Assembly (NCBI RefSeq): GCF_030035675.1
Contig: NC_084492.1
Location: 27,367,761-27,431,760 of the forward strand
Direction: 5' to 3'
Origin: Rhineura floridana
Lineage: Eukaryota; Chordata; Lepidosauria; Squamata; Rhineuridae
Length of the DNA stretch: 64,000 nt
Within the stretch, counting starts at the first letter, position 1. Each line of letters begins with the position of its first letter. Both the position numbers and the translations under genes were made by a program. Shown here one piece after another: positions 43,894 through 52,659 of this stretch. The notes under the pieces are model-generated. The model saw nothing but the letters and a program-made list of their open reading frames with translations. It did no database searches and was not told where the DNA came from.

Positions 43894-44020
43894 AATCATA
43901 GAATCATAGGATCATAGAGTTGGGAGGGGCCTATAAGGCCATCGAGCCCAACCCCCTGCTTAATGCAGGAATCCAAATTAAAGCATATCTGACAGGTGGC
44001 TGTCCAGCTGCCTCTTGAGG
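43894..44020 (-). mobile_element. CR1 LINE 3' end, short
   Basis: Tail ATCATAGAATCATAGGATCA, then GGGGCCTATAAGGCCATCGA and GACAGGTGGCTGTCCAGCTG; stops inside the ORF2 end. Confidence 0.9.
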
Positions 44021-44217
44021 ACCAGCATCCACTGGATGCAAAGAACAGACAGGTTCCACCAGGCACTGGGATAAGGGTAAATTTCTGCAGTGCAGAATCT
44101 CCTGTTGACAACTCCCATATCTATGTCCACAGGGAGAGTCCAAAAAGTGCAGGCTACTGTGTTGATCCATTATTATACATAGAGTGGTAAATATAGCACC
44201 ACATTTATTATGATCAG

Positions 44218-44285
44218 CATGACTGCAATGCTATGCATGGTTTCCTGGCAGTAAGCTCCATTGAACTCAGGGGTGTACTTCTGAC
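44218..44285. repeat. GTATAGGATTGCA palindromic repeat arm
   Basis: GACTGCAATGCTATGCATGG with GGCAGTAAGCTCCATTGAAC. Confidence 0.5.
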
Positions 44286-44529
44286 TTCGTAAGTTCAACT
44301 TGGAAAACATGCTGAGCTTTAATAAAAGATCTTCATCTAGCTGAACTGCAGCGTTTAGCTTTTCATTAGAAATGTAAACTATCTTGCAAAGAACAGTTAC
44401 CATTTAAGCTGCTAGCCTGCAGTAGGATCCCCATCAAAGGAATGGAAAGAAGTATCCAGCCTCTGCTTATTTCCCTCCATCGCTCCCTTCCACTATGATA
44501 GCCTGTCTCAAAGAAGAGCAATGCCTGAA

Positions 44530-44919
44530 AGCCTTGATATCACCTCATTTGTGTGCAAGACCAAGGGGGGTCCATCAATTATCCTGGGGCTCAGGCGTAA
44601 GAACACAAGAAAAGCCTGCTAGAGGCAGGGAACAGCCATGAATTTTCAAATCCTCTTTTAAAGCCACCCAAGTTGGTGGCCATCACTGCCTCCTGTGGAA
44701 GCCAATTCCATAGTTTAACTATGGGCTGTATGAAGAAGTGCTTCCTTTTCTTTGTCCTACCTAGGGAGGTGGTAGGCTCTCCAACACTGGAGGCATTCAA
44801 GAGGCAGCTGGACAGCCACCTGTTGGGTATGCTTTGGTTTGGATTCCTGCATTGAGCAGGCGGGTGGACTCAATGGCCTTAGAGGCCCCTTCCAACTCTA
44901 CCATTCTATGATGCTATGA
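44530..44919 (+). mobile_element. Head-to-head LINE composite, copy 1 (CR1-like family 2 reversed + CR1 forward)
   Basis: Starts AGCCTTGATATCACCTC. At about 44585-44754 it is the reversed 3' end of the family-2 LINE with an internal deletion (GCCTGCTAGAGGCAGGGAAC). At the junction GTCCTACCTAGGGAGGTGGT it switches to forward CR1 ORF2 C-terminus and runs to the CR1 tail CCATTCTATGATGCTATGA. The same junction and internal deletion occur in inverted orientation at 46752-47052. Confidence 0.85.
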
Positions 44920-45400
44920 ATCTTCCAACGTTTGGCTCCATTGGATTATGCCATTGCTCCTACTCCGAAAGCAAGTCTCAGAGCTCCACTCTCCTGTGTT
45001 CTCCTTCCACTGCATCATTGTCACCAAGCAATGCAACCTACCCTTTTCTCTCAACAAGATTTATGCAGTGACGGCACTCTGCAGATGAAATGGAACTGAT
45101 GAGGCAGTAGCTTCAGGACAGAGAGCAGAAAGCACTTCTTCACTTACACACAATTAATTTAGGGAATTCAGGGTCAGGAGATCTGATAACAGCCTTAGAG
45201 CTTTAAAAGGGGGGATTAGGCAAATGCACAGAGGTGGGGGAGAAGTCTTGGATGGAAGTACATTTAAGTGACAGGAAAAAAGAGGGAGTTCCCAGTTCCT
45301 GCACTCATATTATGAAACACCTAGCACTGCAAAGTGTGATTCTCTCCCTTGCAATTTCCCCTTTTGTTTGTTTATTTATGAATTGCCTTTCACATGTATG
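44920..45400. other. No recognised feature
   Basis: A family-2 LINE-like patch may start near 45110 (AAGCACTTCTTCACTTACAC), too diverged to call. Confidence 0.35.
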
Positions 45401-45404
45401 TCAA

Positions 45405-45640
45405 AGTGATAAATGAATATACTGACATGTATTTAAATCTGTAATTTTAGCTTATAATGTATATGTCAAAAAGTTGATTTGTATTTTGATTTTTTTGGAA
45501 AAAACTTTTTTGGAGTTTGATTTTTGTTGACAATTTTAATATGTATTTTATAATCTTTGTAAACCATGTAGAGGTTTTATTTACAATTTAGTGGTATATA
45601 AATCTTATTCAATAAAAATACATCAATAAATATTAAAACA
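45405..45640 (+). mobile_element. L2-like LINE 3' end
   Basis: AT-rich end with TTTGTAAACCATGTAGAGGT, GTGGTATATAAATCTTATTC and AATAAAAATA. Same layout as 55170-55485. Confidence 0.5.
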
Positions 45641-45839
45641 GCTAACACTGTTTTTAAAATAGCACAAAAATAACGGTAGCTTTAAAAATAATACTAAATG
45701 AACATCTAAGGCAGACACCTTTTCATTCATCTCGAAAAACCTCTTGAAGACTGTTTCATTTGAGCAGGTTTTGGCTGTAAGTGGCAGATCAAGTTTTTAG
45801 GTTTTTGGTTTTAACTGCTGACCCCTGTCTCTTTGGTCT

Positions 45840-45965
45840 GACTTTAAAAAAAAAAAATACTGTAGCTTTACAAAAAGTGTAAGTTTAAATATGTAAGCTG
45901 CCCTGAGTGGTGCTTTTGCACTAGAAAGGGTAGACTATAAATGGTTTAATGACTAAATAAAATAA
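45840..45965 (+). mobile_element. L2-like LINE 3' tail
   Basis: TATGTAAGCTGCCCTGAGTG, GGGTAGACTATAAATGG and ACTAAATAAAATAAA. Confidence 0.55.
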
Positions 45966-45981
45966 AGTCTTATAGTTAAGG

Positions 45982-46238
45982 CAGTGGTTCTCAAACTTTT
46001 TTGGTTCACGGCTCACTGTAAAACATATAAAAATTTTCTGGTGCACTTCGTGTACAAAATTAAAAATATATTAATATATTTTAAACCATGAATAAAATAA
46101 ACTATAGAAAACTATTACTTACCCTATACAAATGGGTTTCTTCTCATTTTTAAAATATACTTTCATAATATTTGAGACACACCTAGCCACCTCTTAGGGC
46201 GCACCAGTGTGCCTGGGTGCACCGTTTGAGAATCACTG
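45982..46238 (+). mobile_element. hAT-type (Charlie-like) non-autonomous element, exact TSD
   Basis: Left end CAGTGGTTCTCAAACTTTTT, right end CCGTTTGAGAATCACTG. Exact 8-bp duplications AGTTAAGG at 45974-45981 and 46239-46246. The CAGTGGTTCTCAAAC terminus is known from Charlie-like hAT elements of many vertebrates. About 257 bp, AT-rich interior, no transposase. Confidence 0.93.
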
Positions 46239-46657
46239 AGTTAAGGACAGAGATGATGGAGGTTTATAAAACGGTTCATGGTGTGGAAGAAGAGATTATT
46301 TCATCCCTCTCTTTCAACATTAGAACCCAGTGGAGTCATCCAATGAACCCAATCAGCAGAAGATTCAGGACAGACCGAAGGAAGTACTTTTTCACATATT
46401 GCTTAGAGAACTTATGGAATTGGCTACCACAAGATGTGGTGCTTTTCCTCTAGCTTAGATGGTTTTTCAAATAGGATTCAACAAATGTATGGAGGATAAG
46501 GCTATCAATGGCTACTAGTCATAATGCTTCTGTCCAATTCCTACCAGTCGGTGTGCCTCTGAATACTGGGAAACTACAGCAAGAGATATTGTGGTATTCT
46601 CAAGGACATCTATTTAGCCTCTGTGAGAAACAGGATGTGGGATTTTGGTCTGAATCT

Positions 46658-47210
46658 CAGTGGAGGCTGGTCTATTAGGGTGCATGGGGCACTGCCTCAC
46701 CAACCTCAGTCTGCCCCCAGTCAGCCTTCACCTGTCTGCCTTCTTGTAACACCCTGACAGGGGGCTGTCCAGCTGCCTCTTGAATGCCTCCAGTGTTGGA
46801 GAGCCCACCACCTCCCTAGGTAGGACGGAGAAAAGGAAGCCCTTCTTCACACAGCACATAGTTAAACTATGGAATTGGCTTCCACAAGAGGCAGCGACGG
46901 CCACCAACTTGGGTGGCTTTAAAAGAGGGTTAGAAAATGCATGGCTGTGCCCTGCCTCCAGCAGGCTTTTCCTTATGTTCTCATGCCTGAGCTCCAGGAT
47001 CATTGATGGACCCTCCTTGGTCTGGCATACGAATGAGGTGATATCAAGGCTCCCCCTAAGTCTCAGTGTTGCCCTTGTAGAACTCAGCAGGGAGGAGGAT
47101 GGGGACAAACCTAGAATTAGTTGCCACTGCTCTGATTGGCTCTGGCTTCACCTACTGTTGGGCTCCCTGCCTTCCACCCCACTAGTCCCAATGGACACCA
47201 GCCACCACTG
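46658..47210 (-). mobile_element. hAT-type element, CAGTGGTGGCTGG family, carrying the LINE composite
   Basis: Minus-strand left end CAGTGGTGGCTGGTGTCC and right end ACCAGCCTCCACTG. The right flank GGTCTGAT matches GGTCTGAAT just left of 46658, allowing for three extra bases, so the 8-bp duplication is likely. The interior 46752-47052 is foreign (LINE composite). The plus-strand 145-residue frame at 46780-47217 crosses all parts and is a chance frame. Confidence 0.85.
46752..47052 (-). mobile_element. Head-to-head LINE composite, copy 2
   Basis: Reverse orientation of 44530-44860: forward CR1 part, the junction CTCCCTAGGTAGGAC, the family-2 LINE part with the same internal deletion, ending GGTGATATCAAGGCT. 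The CR1 part stops at CCTGACAGGGGG, where the surrounding hAT sequence resumes. Confidence 0.85.
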
Positions 47211-47406
47211 GGTCTGATCCAGTATGGCTCATCTTATGTTCATACATGTATCAGCAGCTATTAGTCATGATGGCTAAATGGAACCACTGGGCCCAAGAGC
47301 AATATGCTGCAGAATTTTAGTTGCTGTGTGGAGAGCTGGCTCTAGATGTGAGGAAGCTCTGGGCAAAATGCCCTGGCAGACTTCCTCTGGTGGTAGAGGT
47401 GGGCAG

Positions 47407-47538
47407 TAGCAGTGCTCCAAACATTGCTGGGTGGCTGGGTCTAGCCACTGCTTTAATTTCCCACAATACCTCCAGTGTTGCTGTAGAGCATTGTGGGAAA
47501 TTCAAACGGTGGCTAGACCCAGCTGTCCAGCACTGCTT
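47407..47538. repeat. 130-bp imperfect hairpin (TGGGTCTAGCCACTG arms)
   Basis: Arms TGGGTCTAGCCACTGCTTTAA and CGGTGGCTAGACCCA, with AATTTCCCACAAT and ATTGTGGGAAATT also inverted. It looks like a miniature inverted-repeat element. It is the only copy I see here and has no clear target duplication. Confidence 0.6.
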
Positions 47539-47754
47539 GAAGTGCTGGGCCAGTCTTTTTTTTTTTTTTTTAAGGGAAGGCTCGGGGCAGGCATCAGCAG
47601 TGGGCCCTGCTGGACCTCTGGGGCCTCAATAGCTGCCCAAGGATGCCAGCTGCTGCCACCAGCTCTGGCTGTGTGTGTGGGTCTGGTGGGGGGAGGCAAA
47701 CAGAATGGGGAAATTGCCTTGACATTGCATGCTTATGTCACCTCAAGTGGCAGC

Positions 47755-48050
47755 TGATGGCTCCGTGTCAAGGGCACAGTGGAATCTGCTCCGGGTTTTA
47801 GTCTGAAATTTCAGGGAGCTGTCCAAGGTACTTCATAAATCAGGGGGAGGGGAGAAGGAAGATTGGTACCTACTGGTCCGTGGTGACCGGTGGCTCCATG
47901 TTAGTTGTGTAATGGAATCCACTCTGGGTTTTAGTCCACATTTTCAAATTGCTGGCCAAGGTGCTTCAGCACTATAGACAGCTCCTTGGAAGTTCAGAGT
48001 AAGACCTGGAGCAGATTCCACTGCCCCACTGACATGGAGTCACTAGCCAC
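47755..48050. mobile_element. CAGTGGAGATTGGTGGCTCC hAT family, rearranged
   Basis: Two left-half-like parts (GCTGATGGCTCCGTGTCAAG; GACCGGTGGCTCCATGTTAG) are followed by one right half (GATTCCACTGCCCCACTGAC). It may be one copy nested in or beside another. Confidence 0.55.
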
Positions 48051-48805
48051 AACTGTTTACCTCCTTTTTACCCCTGGGTTATCCCTGTATTCCAGCAGTC
48101 AGTCAGCAGTCAGTACTTGCTTCTGTAACAGATTTGCAAAAAGCCCCCTCGACAACACAACTCTTTATCTGGGAATAGGACATGCATGTGTTTCTAGGTC
48201 AGGAAGATAAACTATACTTATCAAAACAGCATTCATTTAAGAATGTAACACAGGCAGTCCCCAAGCTTCCTTTAAGTCAGTTTGGTATTTTGTTGTAAAG
48301 CTGTCATGACGATCCAAAAAAAGTGATTATATGTGTCAGCAATAAGGAAATAACACATATCTTTACGGACTGCTACTGTTCCTGGGGCTGGATAAGGCAT
48401 CTGATTCCAGTGGCTTAATTTGTATCTACAATGTATGCAAAAAAGGCAGGCCTAATTAACATCTGCAGTCAGCAACACAACAAGGGCATTGGTCCACATG
48501 CAATTATGTCCTTACTGTTTTCCCTAAACAAGAGGACAGAAGCCCTGCTTTTGCATAGAAACAGGACTCCTTTTTTAAGCTTAGGGAGTGGGCTTCAGTA
48601 GAAAGAAATGCATGCTAATTAGAGCATAGTGGCCTGGCTCATTGGGCAGATGGTTTCAATGCATCCAGTCCCTGCAGTATGCACATAATGACTATTGCAG
48701 CAAATGCCGGGCTCCCACCAGGCTTGATGGCTCATCAGGAGGATGGCAGAACCAGCGCTCCTTCATCACATGGGAGACAATAATCTTTTTTGTCCCCGTA
48801 TATAG
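48051..48805. other. Low-repeat block, possible conserved non-coding sequence
   Basis: No recognised repeat. Contains GGCAGGCCTAATTAACATCTG and CCACATGCAATTATGTCC. No gene evidence. Confidence 0.3.
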
Positions 48806-48810
48806 TATAT

Positions 48811-48955
48811 AGCATCTTTGGGAGGTAGTGTGCTCTCCTTCATTGGAGGCATCTGTCAGGGATATTGTAGTTGCAAGATTCCTGAAATAAGAAGGCTGAA
48901 CTAGATGACCTCAAGAGTCCCTTCCAGCTCTAAAATTCCATGATTCTAGGATGCT
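48811..48955 (+). mobile_element. CR1 LINE 3' end, short
   Basis: GGAGGCATCTGTCAGGGATA, GGCTGAACTAGATGACCTCA, GTCCCTTCCAGCTCTAAAAT and tail CCATGATTCTAGGATG. Confidence 0.85.
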
Positions 48956-49017
48956 GTTGGAACCCACACTGCTTTCCACTCCCTTTCATTCTTCTGTTCT
49001 TACTGTCATTTTAATGT

Positions 49018-49288
49018 ATTGTTGTTGTTATATGACTTCAGTGTATTGTTGTTATATGACTTCAAGTTGATTACAACTTATGGCAACCCTATGTATCTTT
49101 TTTGGATATATTAATAGGGTTTTCATAGTAAGAGGTATTCAGAGGTGGTTTACCATTGCCTTTCTCTAAGCCTACAGCACCCGATATTCCTAGGTGGTCT
49201 CCCATCCAAGTACTAACCAAGCCGGGCCCTGCTTAGCTTCCGAGATCAGATGAGATTGGGTGTGTTCAAGGTAGTATGGCCATGGTAG
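49018..49288 (-). mobile_element. SINE with 5S rRNA head and Bov-B/Sauria tail
   Basis: 49169-49288 is the reverse of an almost full-length 5S rRNA: TGATCTCGGAAGCTAAGCAG, GGTTAGTACTTGGATGGGAG and ATATCGGGTGCTGTAGGC. Downstream on the minus strand follow GGCAATGGTAAACCACCTC and GGTTGCCATAAGTTGTAATC, the Sauria/Bov-B end, with a partly duplicated ATATAACAACAATACACTG tail. Head and tail class differ from the 10.15-kb 5S SINE. Confidence 0.88.
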
Positions 49289-49302
49289 AAGTAGTAGTAG
49301 CA

Positions 49303-49625
49303 GTTTGTTGTTGTTATGTGCCTTCAAGTCAATTACGACTTATGGCGACCCTATGAATCAGCGACCTCCAAGAGCATCTGTCATGAACCACCCTGTTCAG
49401 ATCTTCTAAGTTCAGTTCTGTGGCTTCCTTTATGGAATCAATCCATCTCTTGTTTGGCCTTCCTCTTTTTCTACTCCCTTCTGTTTTTCCCAGCATTGTT
49501 GTCTTTCCTAATGAATCATGTCTTCTCATGATGTGTCCAAAGTATGATAACCTCAGTTTCATCATTTTAGCTTCTAGTGACAGTTCTGGTTTAATTTGTT
49601 CTATGTAATTCATTAATAGCCTTCC
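49303..49625 (-). mobile_element. Bov-B (RTE) LINE 3' end, about 100 codons of ORF2
   Basis: The minus-strand frame encodes ELSLEAKMMKLRLSYFGHIM, then RRHDSLGKTTMLGKTEGSRK, RGRPNKRWIDSIKEATELNL and VVHDRCSWRSLIHRVAISRN, the conserved C-terminal region of Bov-B ORF2. The 3' end has AGGGTCGCCATAAGTCGTAA. It is open over this stretch but lacks nearly all of the element. It lies directly beside a SINE using the same 3' tail. Confidence 0.95.
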
Positions 49626-50178
49626 ACACATATGTCTCAAGGCAATGTACATAATATAATAAAAACAGCTTAAGAACAGTTAAAACAGAAGAGAAAATAA
49701 CAGCAAATGATTGTAAAAAGAATACTCATAGCAAAGATGTTTTCATCCAGCCGGAAAAGCTTGTTGGAACAAAAATGCCTTTGATTTTTTCTGGAAAATT
49801 CAAATAGTGGATGCCTGTCCTATCTCAACAGGGATGCTGTTCCACTGAACAGGGGCAGCCACACTGAAAGCCCTGCTCTGAGCTAACAGTGGAGCAGGCT
49901 TCTGATCTCTTTGGAACTTGAAGGAGAAGCTCTCCCACAGACCACAGTGACTGACTGGGTATATAAGGGATAAAGTGGTCTGTTAAGTAACCTGGTCCTG
50001 AGCTGTGTAGAGCCTTATAGCTTAGTACCAGCACCTTAAACTTGGCATAGTAGCAGATTGGCAGCCAGGGCCAAATCCTGCAAGCATGGTGTTATATGCT
50101 GGTGGTAGTTTGCCCCCCACAAGCAACCTAGTTGCTGTATTCTGCACCAGCTGCAGCCTTTGGACCAAACTGACTAAT
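49626..50178 (-). mobile_element. L2-like LINE 3' end, ORF2 C-terminus
   Basis: Minus-strand translation includes LVLSYKALHSSGPGYLTDHF, then RAFSVAAPVQWNSIPVEIG in a neighbouring frame. This is the KALHGLGPxYLxD / WNSLP pattern of L2-clade reverse-transcriptase tails. The 3' end is ACATTGCCTTGAGACATATG. A segment of it (50047-50175) is duplicated at 51114-51238. Confidence 0.75.
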
Positions 50179-51110
50179 AGATCTGTGTCCATGCCAAGTT
50201 AGATCATCCTCTCCCTAACACACATACACACTTTTCTTCTTTATACTACTGCAGTATGTTCCCCCACCCCCACCGCAAGGATGGGGACAGGCTAAGGAGT
50301 GGATCTGAAGATTCAATTCCTTTTTCTTCTTTTGAAGTTCTCATTTTTAAAATAAAAAATCACCCCCTATTACACAGATGTCAGTTTCTGTGATTTTGTA
50401 CTAGGATCTGGAACACTGCGTCTTTCTCTCCGTCGGTCTCCATAATGCACTTGCAATGACAAAATGGTCTTGTTGCTGATTGGATTTTCCCAAGGAGAAG
50501 ATCGTTCCACAAGATAATGCCTTCTTTAACCGGATGGGCTGCTCATTAGGGATTCCTATCATGTCAGCACACACTGCCACCTCTGGATCAAAAATGAAAT
50601 TTGATTCTGGCTTCAGATAATTGCTTCCACCCTTGCCAGAAATTCATAGATCAAAGATCAGCAGTCAGACCATGGCAGAACCTCCTCCCTTTCACGCTAC
50701 TCCTGGGTGGTTGAGGACTTTAGGAGTGCCTGATTTATCTTATGCATCATTCAGTTTTAGTTCTGTTTATTTATGTACCCTGCCTGTATTAACATGCTTG
50801 GCTAAATCTATGAATCATTGCCAGTGCCTCCTTTTGGGATTCCTATGGAAGTCCCTGCTGAAATGAATGGTGTATGGATGCTCAATGATGGGCATTATCT
50901 CTGCAAGTTTATACTTTTTATTTTCTTGCACTACTACCCCACCATTTCAAGCATCATTTTGTACTCACAACAGCCCTATCAGGTAGCCCAGCCTAAGGTA
51001 CATTATGCTAGGATAATCATGACTGGCCCAAAGCCATTGAAATTCTGAGCTGAGCAAAGATTTGAACCTGGATTTCTCATGTCCAAAGGGCCCACTAGAC
51101 CATACTACCA
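50179..51110. other. No recognised feature
   Basis: Unassigned DNA. A stretch TTGAACCTGGATTTCTCATG near 51063 might be a SINE B-box remnant, too short to call. Confidence 0.35.
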
Positions 51111-51113
51111 ACT

Positions 51114-51238
51114 AGTAGCAGATTGGCAGCCAGCGCCAAATCCTGCAAGCAAGGTGTTATATGCTGGTGGTAGTTTGCCCCCATAAGCAACCTAGTTGCT
51201 GTGTTCTGCACCAGCTGCAGCCTTTGGACCAAACTGAT
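51114..51238 (-). mobile_element. L2-like LINE fragment, near-identical to 50047-50175
   Basis: CTAGTAGCAGATTGGCAGCC through CCTTTGGACCAAACTGA repeats the other segment with about half a dozen differences. Both copies are in the same orientation, about 1.07 kb apart, suggesting a local duplication. Confidence 0.75.
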
Positions 51239-51264
51239 GAATAAATAAGGGTTTTGCTAGGGTT

Positions 51265-51400
51265 TTGTGGTATGGTCCAAAACGTAATGGTACAGCATCC
51301 GTGCTTAGCATGCAGGAAATCCCAAATGGCATCTCCTGTTAAAAGGATCTCAGGTAGCAAATCCAACCACTGCCTGAGACACTGGGCTAGATCAACGACT
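51265..51400 (+). mobile_element. Diverged tRNA-derived SINE
   Basis: GTGCTTAGCATGCAGGAAATCCC, AAAAGGATCTCAGGTAGCAAA and CACTGCCTGAGACACTGGGC follow the body of a SINE related to the GTAGCTCAGTGGTA family. The head is worn. Confidence 0.55.
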
Positions 51401-51404
51401 GTAA

Positions 51405-51475
51405 ACCTCCAGATCTTGTTGGACCAACTCCCATCATCCCCAACCAGCATGACCAATGACTGGGGATGATGGCCA
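51405..51475. mobile_element. CCAGATGTTGTTG hairpin element, half copy
   Basis: CCTCCAGATCTTGTTGGACC, CCCATCATCCCCAACCAGC. Confidence 0.55.
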
Positions 51476-51485
51476 ACCAGATGCC

Positions 51486-51601
51486 CAGAGCTTGGAAAAG
51501 TTCCTTTTTTGAACTACAGCTCCCATCAGCCCAATCCAGTGGCCATGCTGGCTGGGGCTGATGGGAGTTGTAGTTCAAAAAAGGAACTTTCCCAAGCTCT
51601 G
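51486..51601. mobile_element. hAT-type hairpin element, CAGAGCTTGG family, exact TSD
   Basis: Near-perfect palindrome. Exact 8-bp duplications CAGATGCC at 51478-51485 and 51602-51609. The duplicated bases belong to the family-2 LINE phrase GGCCAACCAGATGCCTATGG, so the element inserted into that LINE end. Confidence 0.93.
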
Positions 51602-51835
51602 CAGATGCCTATGGGAAACACGCAAGCAAGACCTGAGCGCAAGAGCCCTCCCCCCTCCTATGGTTTCCAACTGTGGAGGCAGAGCATAGCAATTGTGGTT
51701 AGTAGCCTTCGATACCCTTATCCTCCATGAATTTGTCTAATCCTGTTTTAAAGCCCTCCAAGTTGCTGACCGTCACTGCCTCCTCTGGGAGTGAGTTCCA
51801 TAGCTTAACTATGTGCTACATGAGCTATACTCCGA
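51602..51835 (-). mobile_element. CR1-like LINE 3' end (family 2)
   Basis: Reverse orientation: AGACCTGAGCGCAAGAGCCC, GGAGGCAGAGCATAGCAATT, TATCCTCCATGAATTTGTCT and TCCATAGCTTAACTATGTGC. A short 3' part (about 51468-51485) lies beyond the hairpin element. Confidence 0.85.
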
Positions 51836-52394
51836 GTGATGCCCCTGCTCTTAAAAATCTGCTACGTCTGAGTGATGCCCCAGCTCCTAAAATGCGGGGT
51901 ACAGAAATGAGGAGTCTCTTCTTCACTATTTGATTATCACCTGCCACGATGAGGAGTCAGCCTTTCCCCACCTCTCCTGGTTGCTATAGAAACGTGAGTC
52001 ATGCTTATTTTTGTTTCTCTGGTAACAATCCCCTACATTCTGGCTGTGCTCACACATTTGTTAGCTGTGTTAATAGTTCCCATTGTGGTTTATGTACTAC
52101 TAATACCATTGGGGACGACTCCCCTTTTCCCACACCTTTAATAGAATCTAGGTTAGAGTTTCTGTCAAGCACCGAAGAGCTTGCTGTTTGACAATATTTT
52201 AGAAACTGCCAGGATAAGACGAGGAAAACCAAACATGGTGTTGATTAAAGAGATGTCACTGGGTGCCACGTTCAGGCAGGACCGGAAATGCCTGGTAGCT
52301 ACCAAAACGTTTTGAGGTCTGTTCTCTTGCTGTTTCAAAGCAAAGGCTGTAGCTCTCAGGAATCTTGGAGAGTGCTACCTATCAGTCTGAATCA

Positions 52395-52515
52395 GCTTCT
52401 CCCAGCCTTTGGGTCCCCAGATGTTGCTGGACTACAACTCCCATCAGCCCAGCCAATGGTCAGGAATGATGGGAATTGTAGTGAAGCAACATCTGGGGAC
52501 CTAACGTTGGGACAG
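52395..52515. mobile_element. CCAGATGTTGTTG hairpin element
   Basis: Left arm GGGTCCCCAGATGTTGCTGG, right arm GAAGCAACATCTGGGGACC, core CAGCCAATGGTCAGG. Confidence 0.78.
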
Positions 52516-52539
52516 GCTGGTCTAAATCATCCTTTCCCC

Positions 52540-52648
52540 ATTTGGTCTCTCCAGATGTTGTTGACTACAACTCCAACCACTGGTGGAACTGGTGGAAGTT
52601 CTAGTCCAAAACATTTGGAGGGCACCAGGTTGGCAAACACTGGACTAA
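52540..52648. mobile_element. CCAGATGTTGTTG hairpin element, diverged
   Basis: TCTCTCCAGATGTTGTTGAC and CCAAAACATTTGGAGGGCAC arms; end AGGTTGGCAAACACTGG. Confidence 0.65.
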
Positions 52649-52659
52649 ATGAATAGCTT

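Larger units (their letters stand above)
46247..47243 (+). mobile_element. CR1-like LINE 3' end (family 2), interrupted by a hAT element
   Basis: 46247-46657 encodes RRFRTDRRKYFFTYCLENLW and NWLPQDVV, an ORF2 C-terminus, then 3' UTR. It resumes at 47211 with GGTCTGATCCAGTATGGCTC and ends CATCTTATGTTCATA. The gap is the hAT element at 46658-47210. The usual GGTCTGATCCAG phrase of the family spans the insertion point. Confidence 0.88.

Noticed and set aside
46780-47217. 145-residue plus-strand frame
   Set aside because: It reads antisense through CR1, then sense through a LINE end, then through hAT sequence, so it is a chance frame over nested repeats.
49169-49288. Possible functional 5S rRNA gene
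   Set aside because: Single copy with many substitutions and no tandem array, and it continues directly into a Sauria/Bov-B tail, so it is a SINE head.
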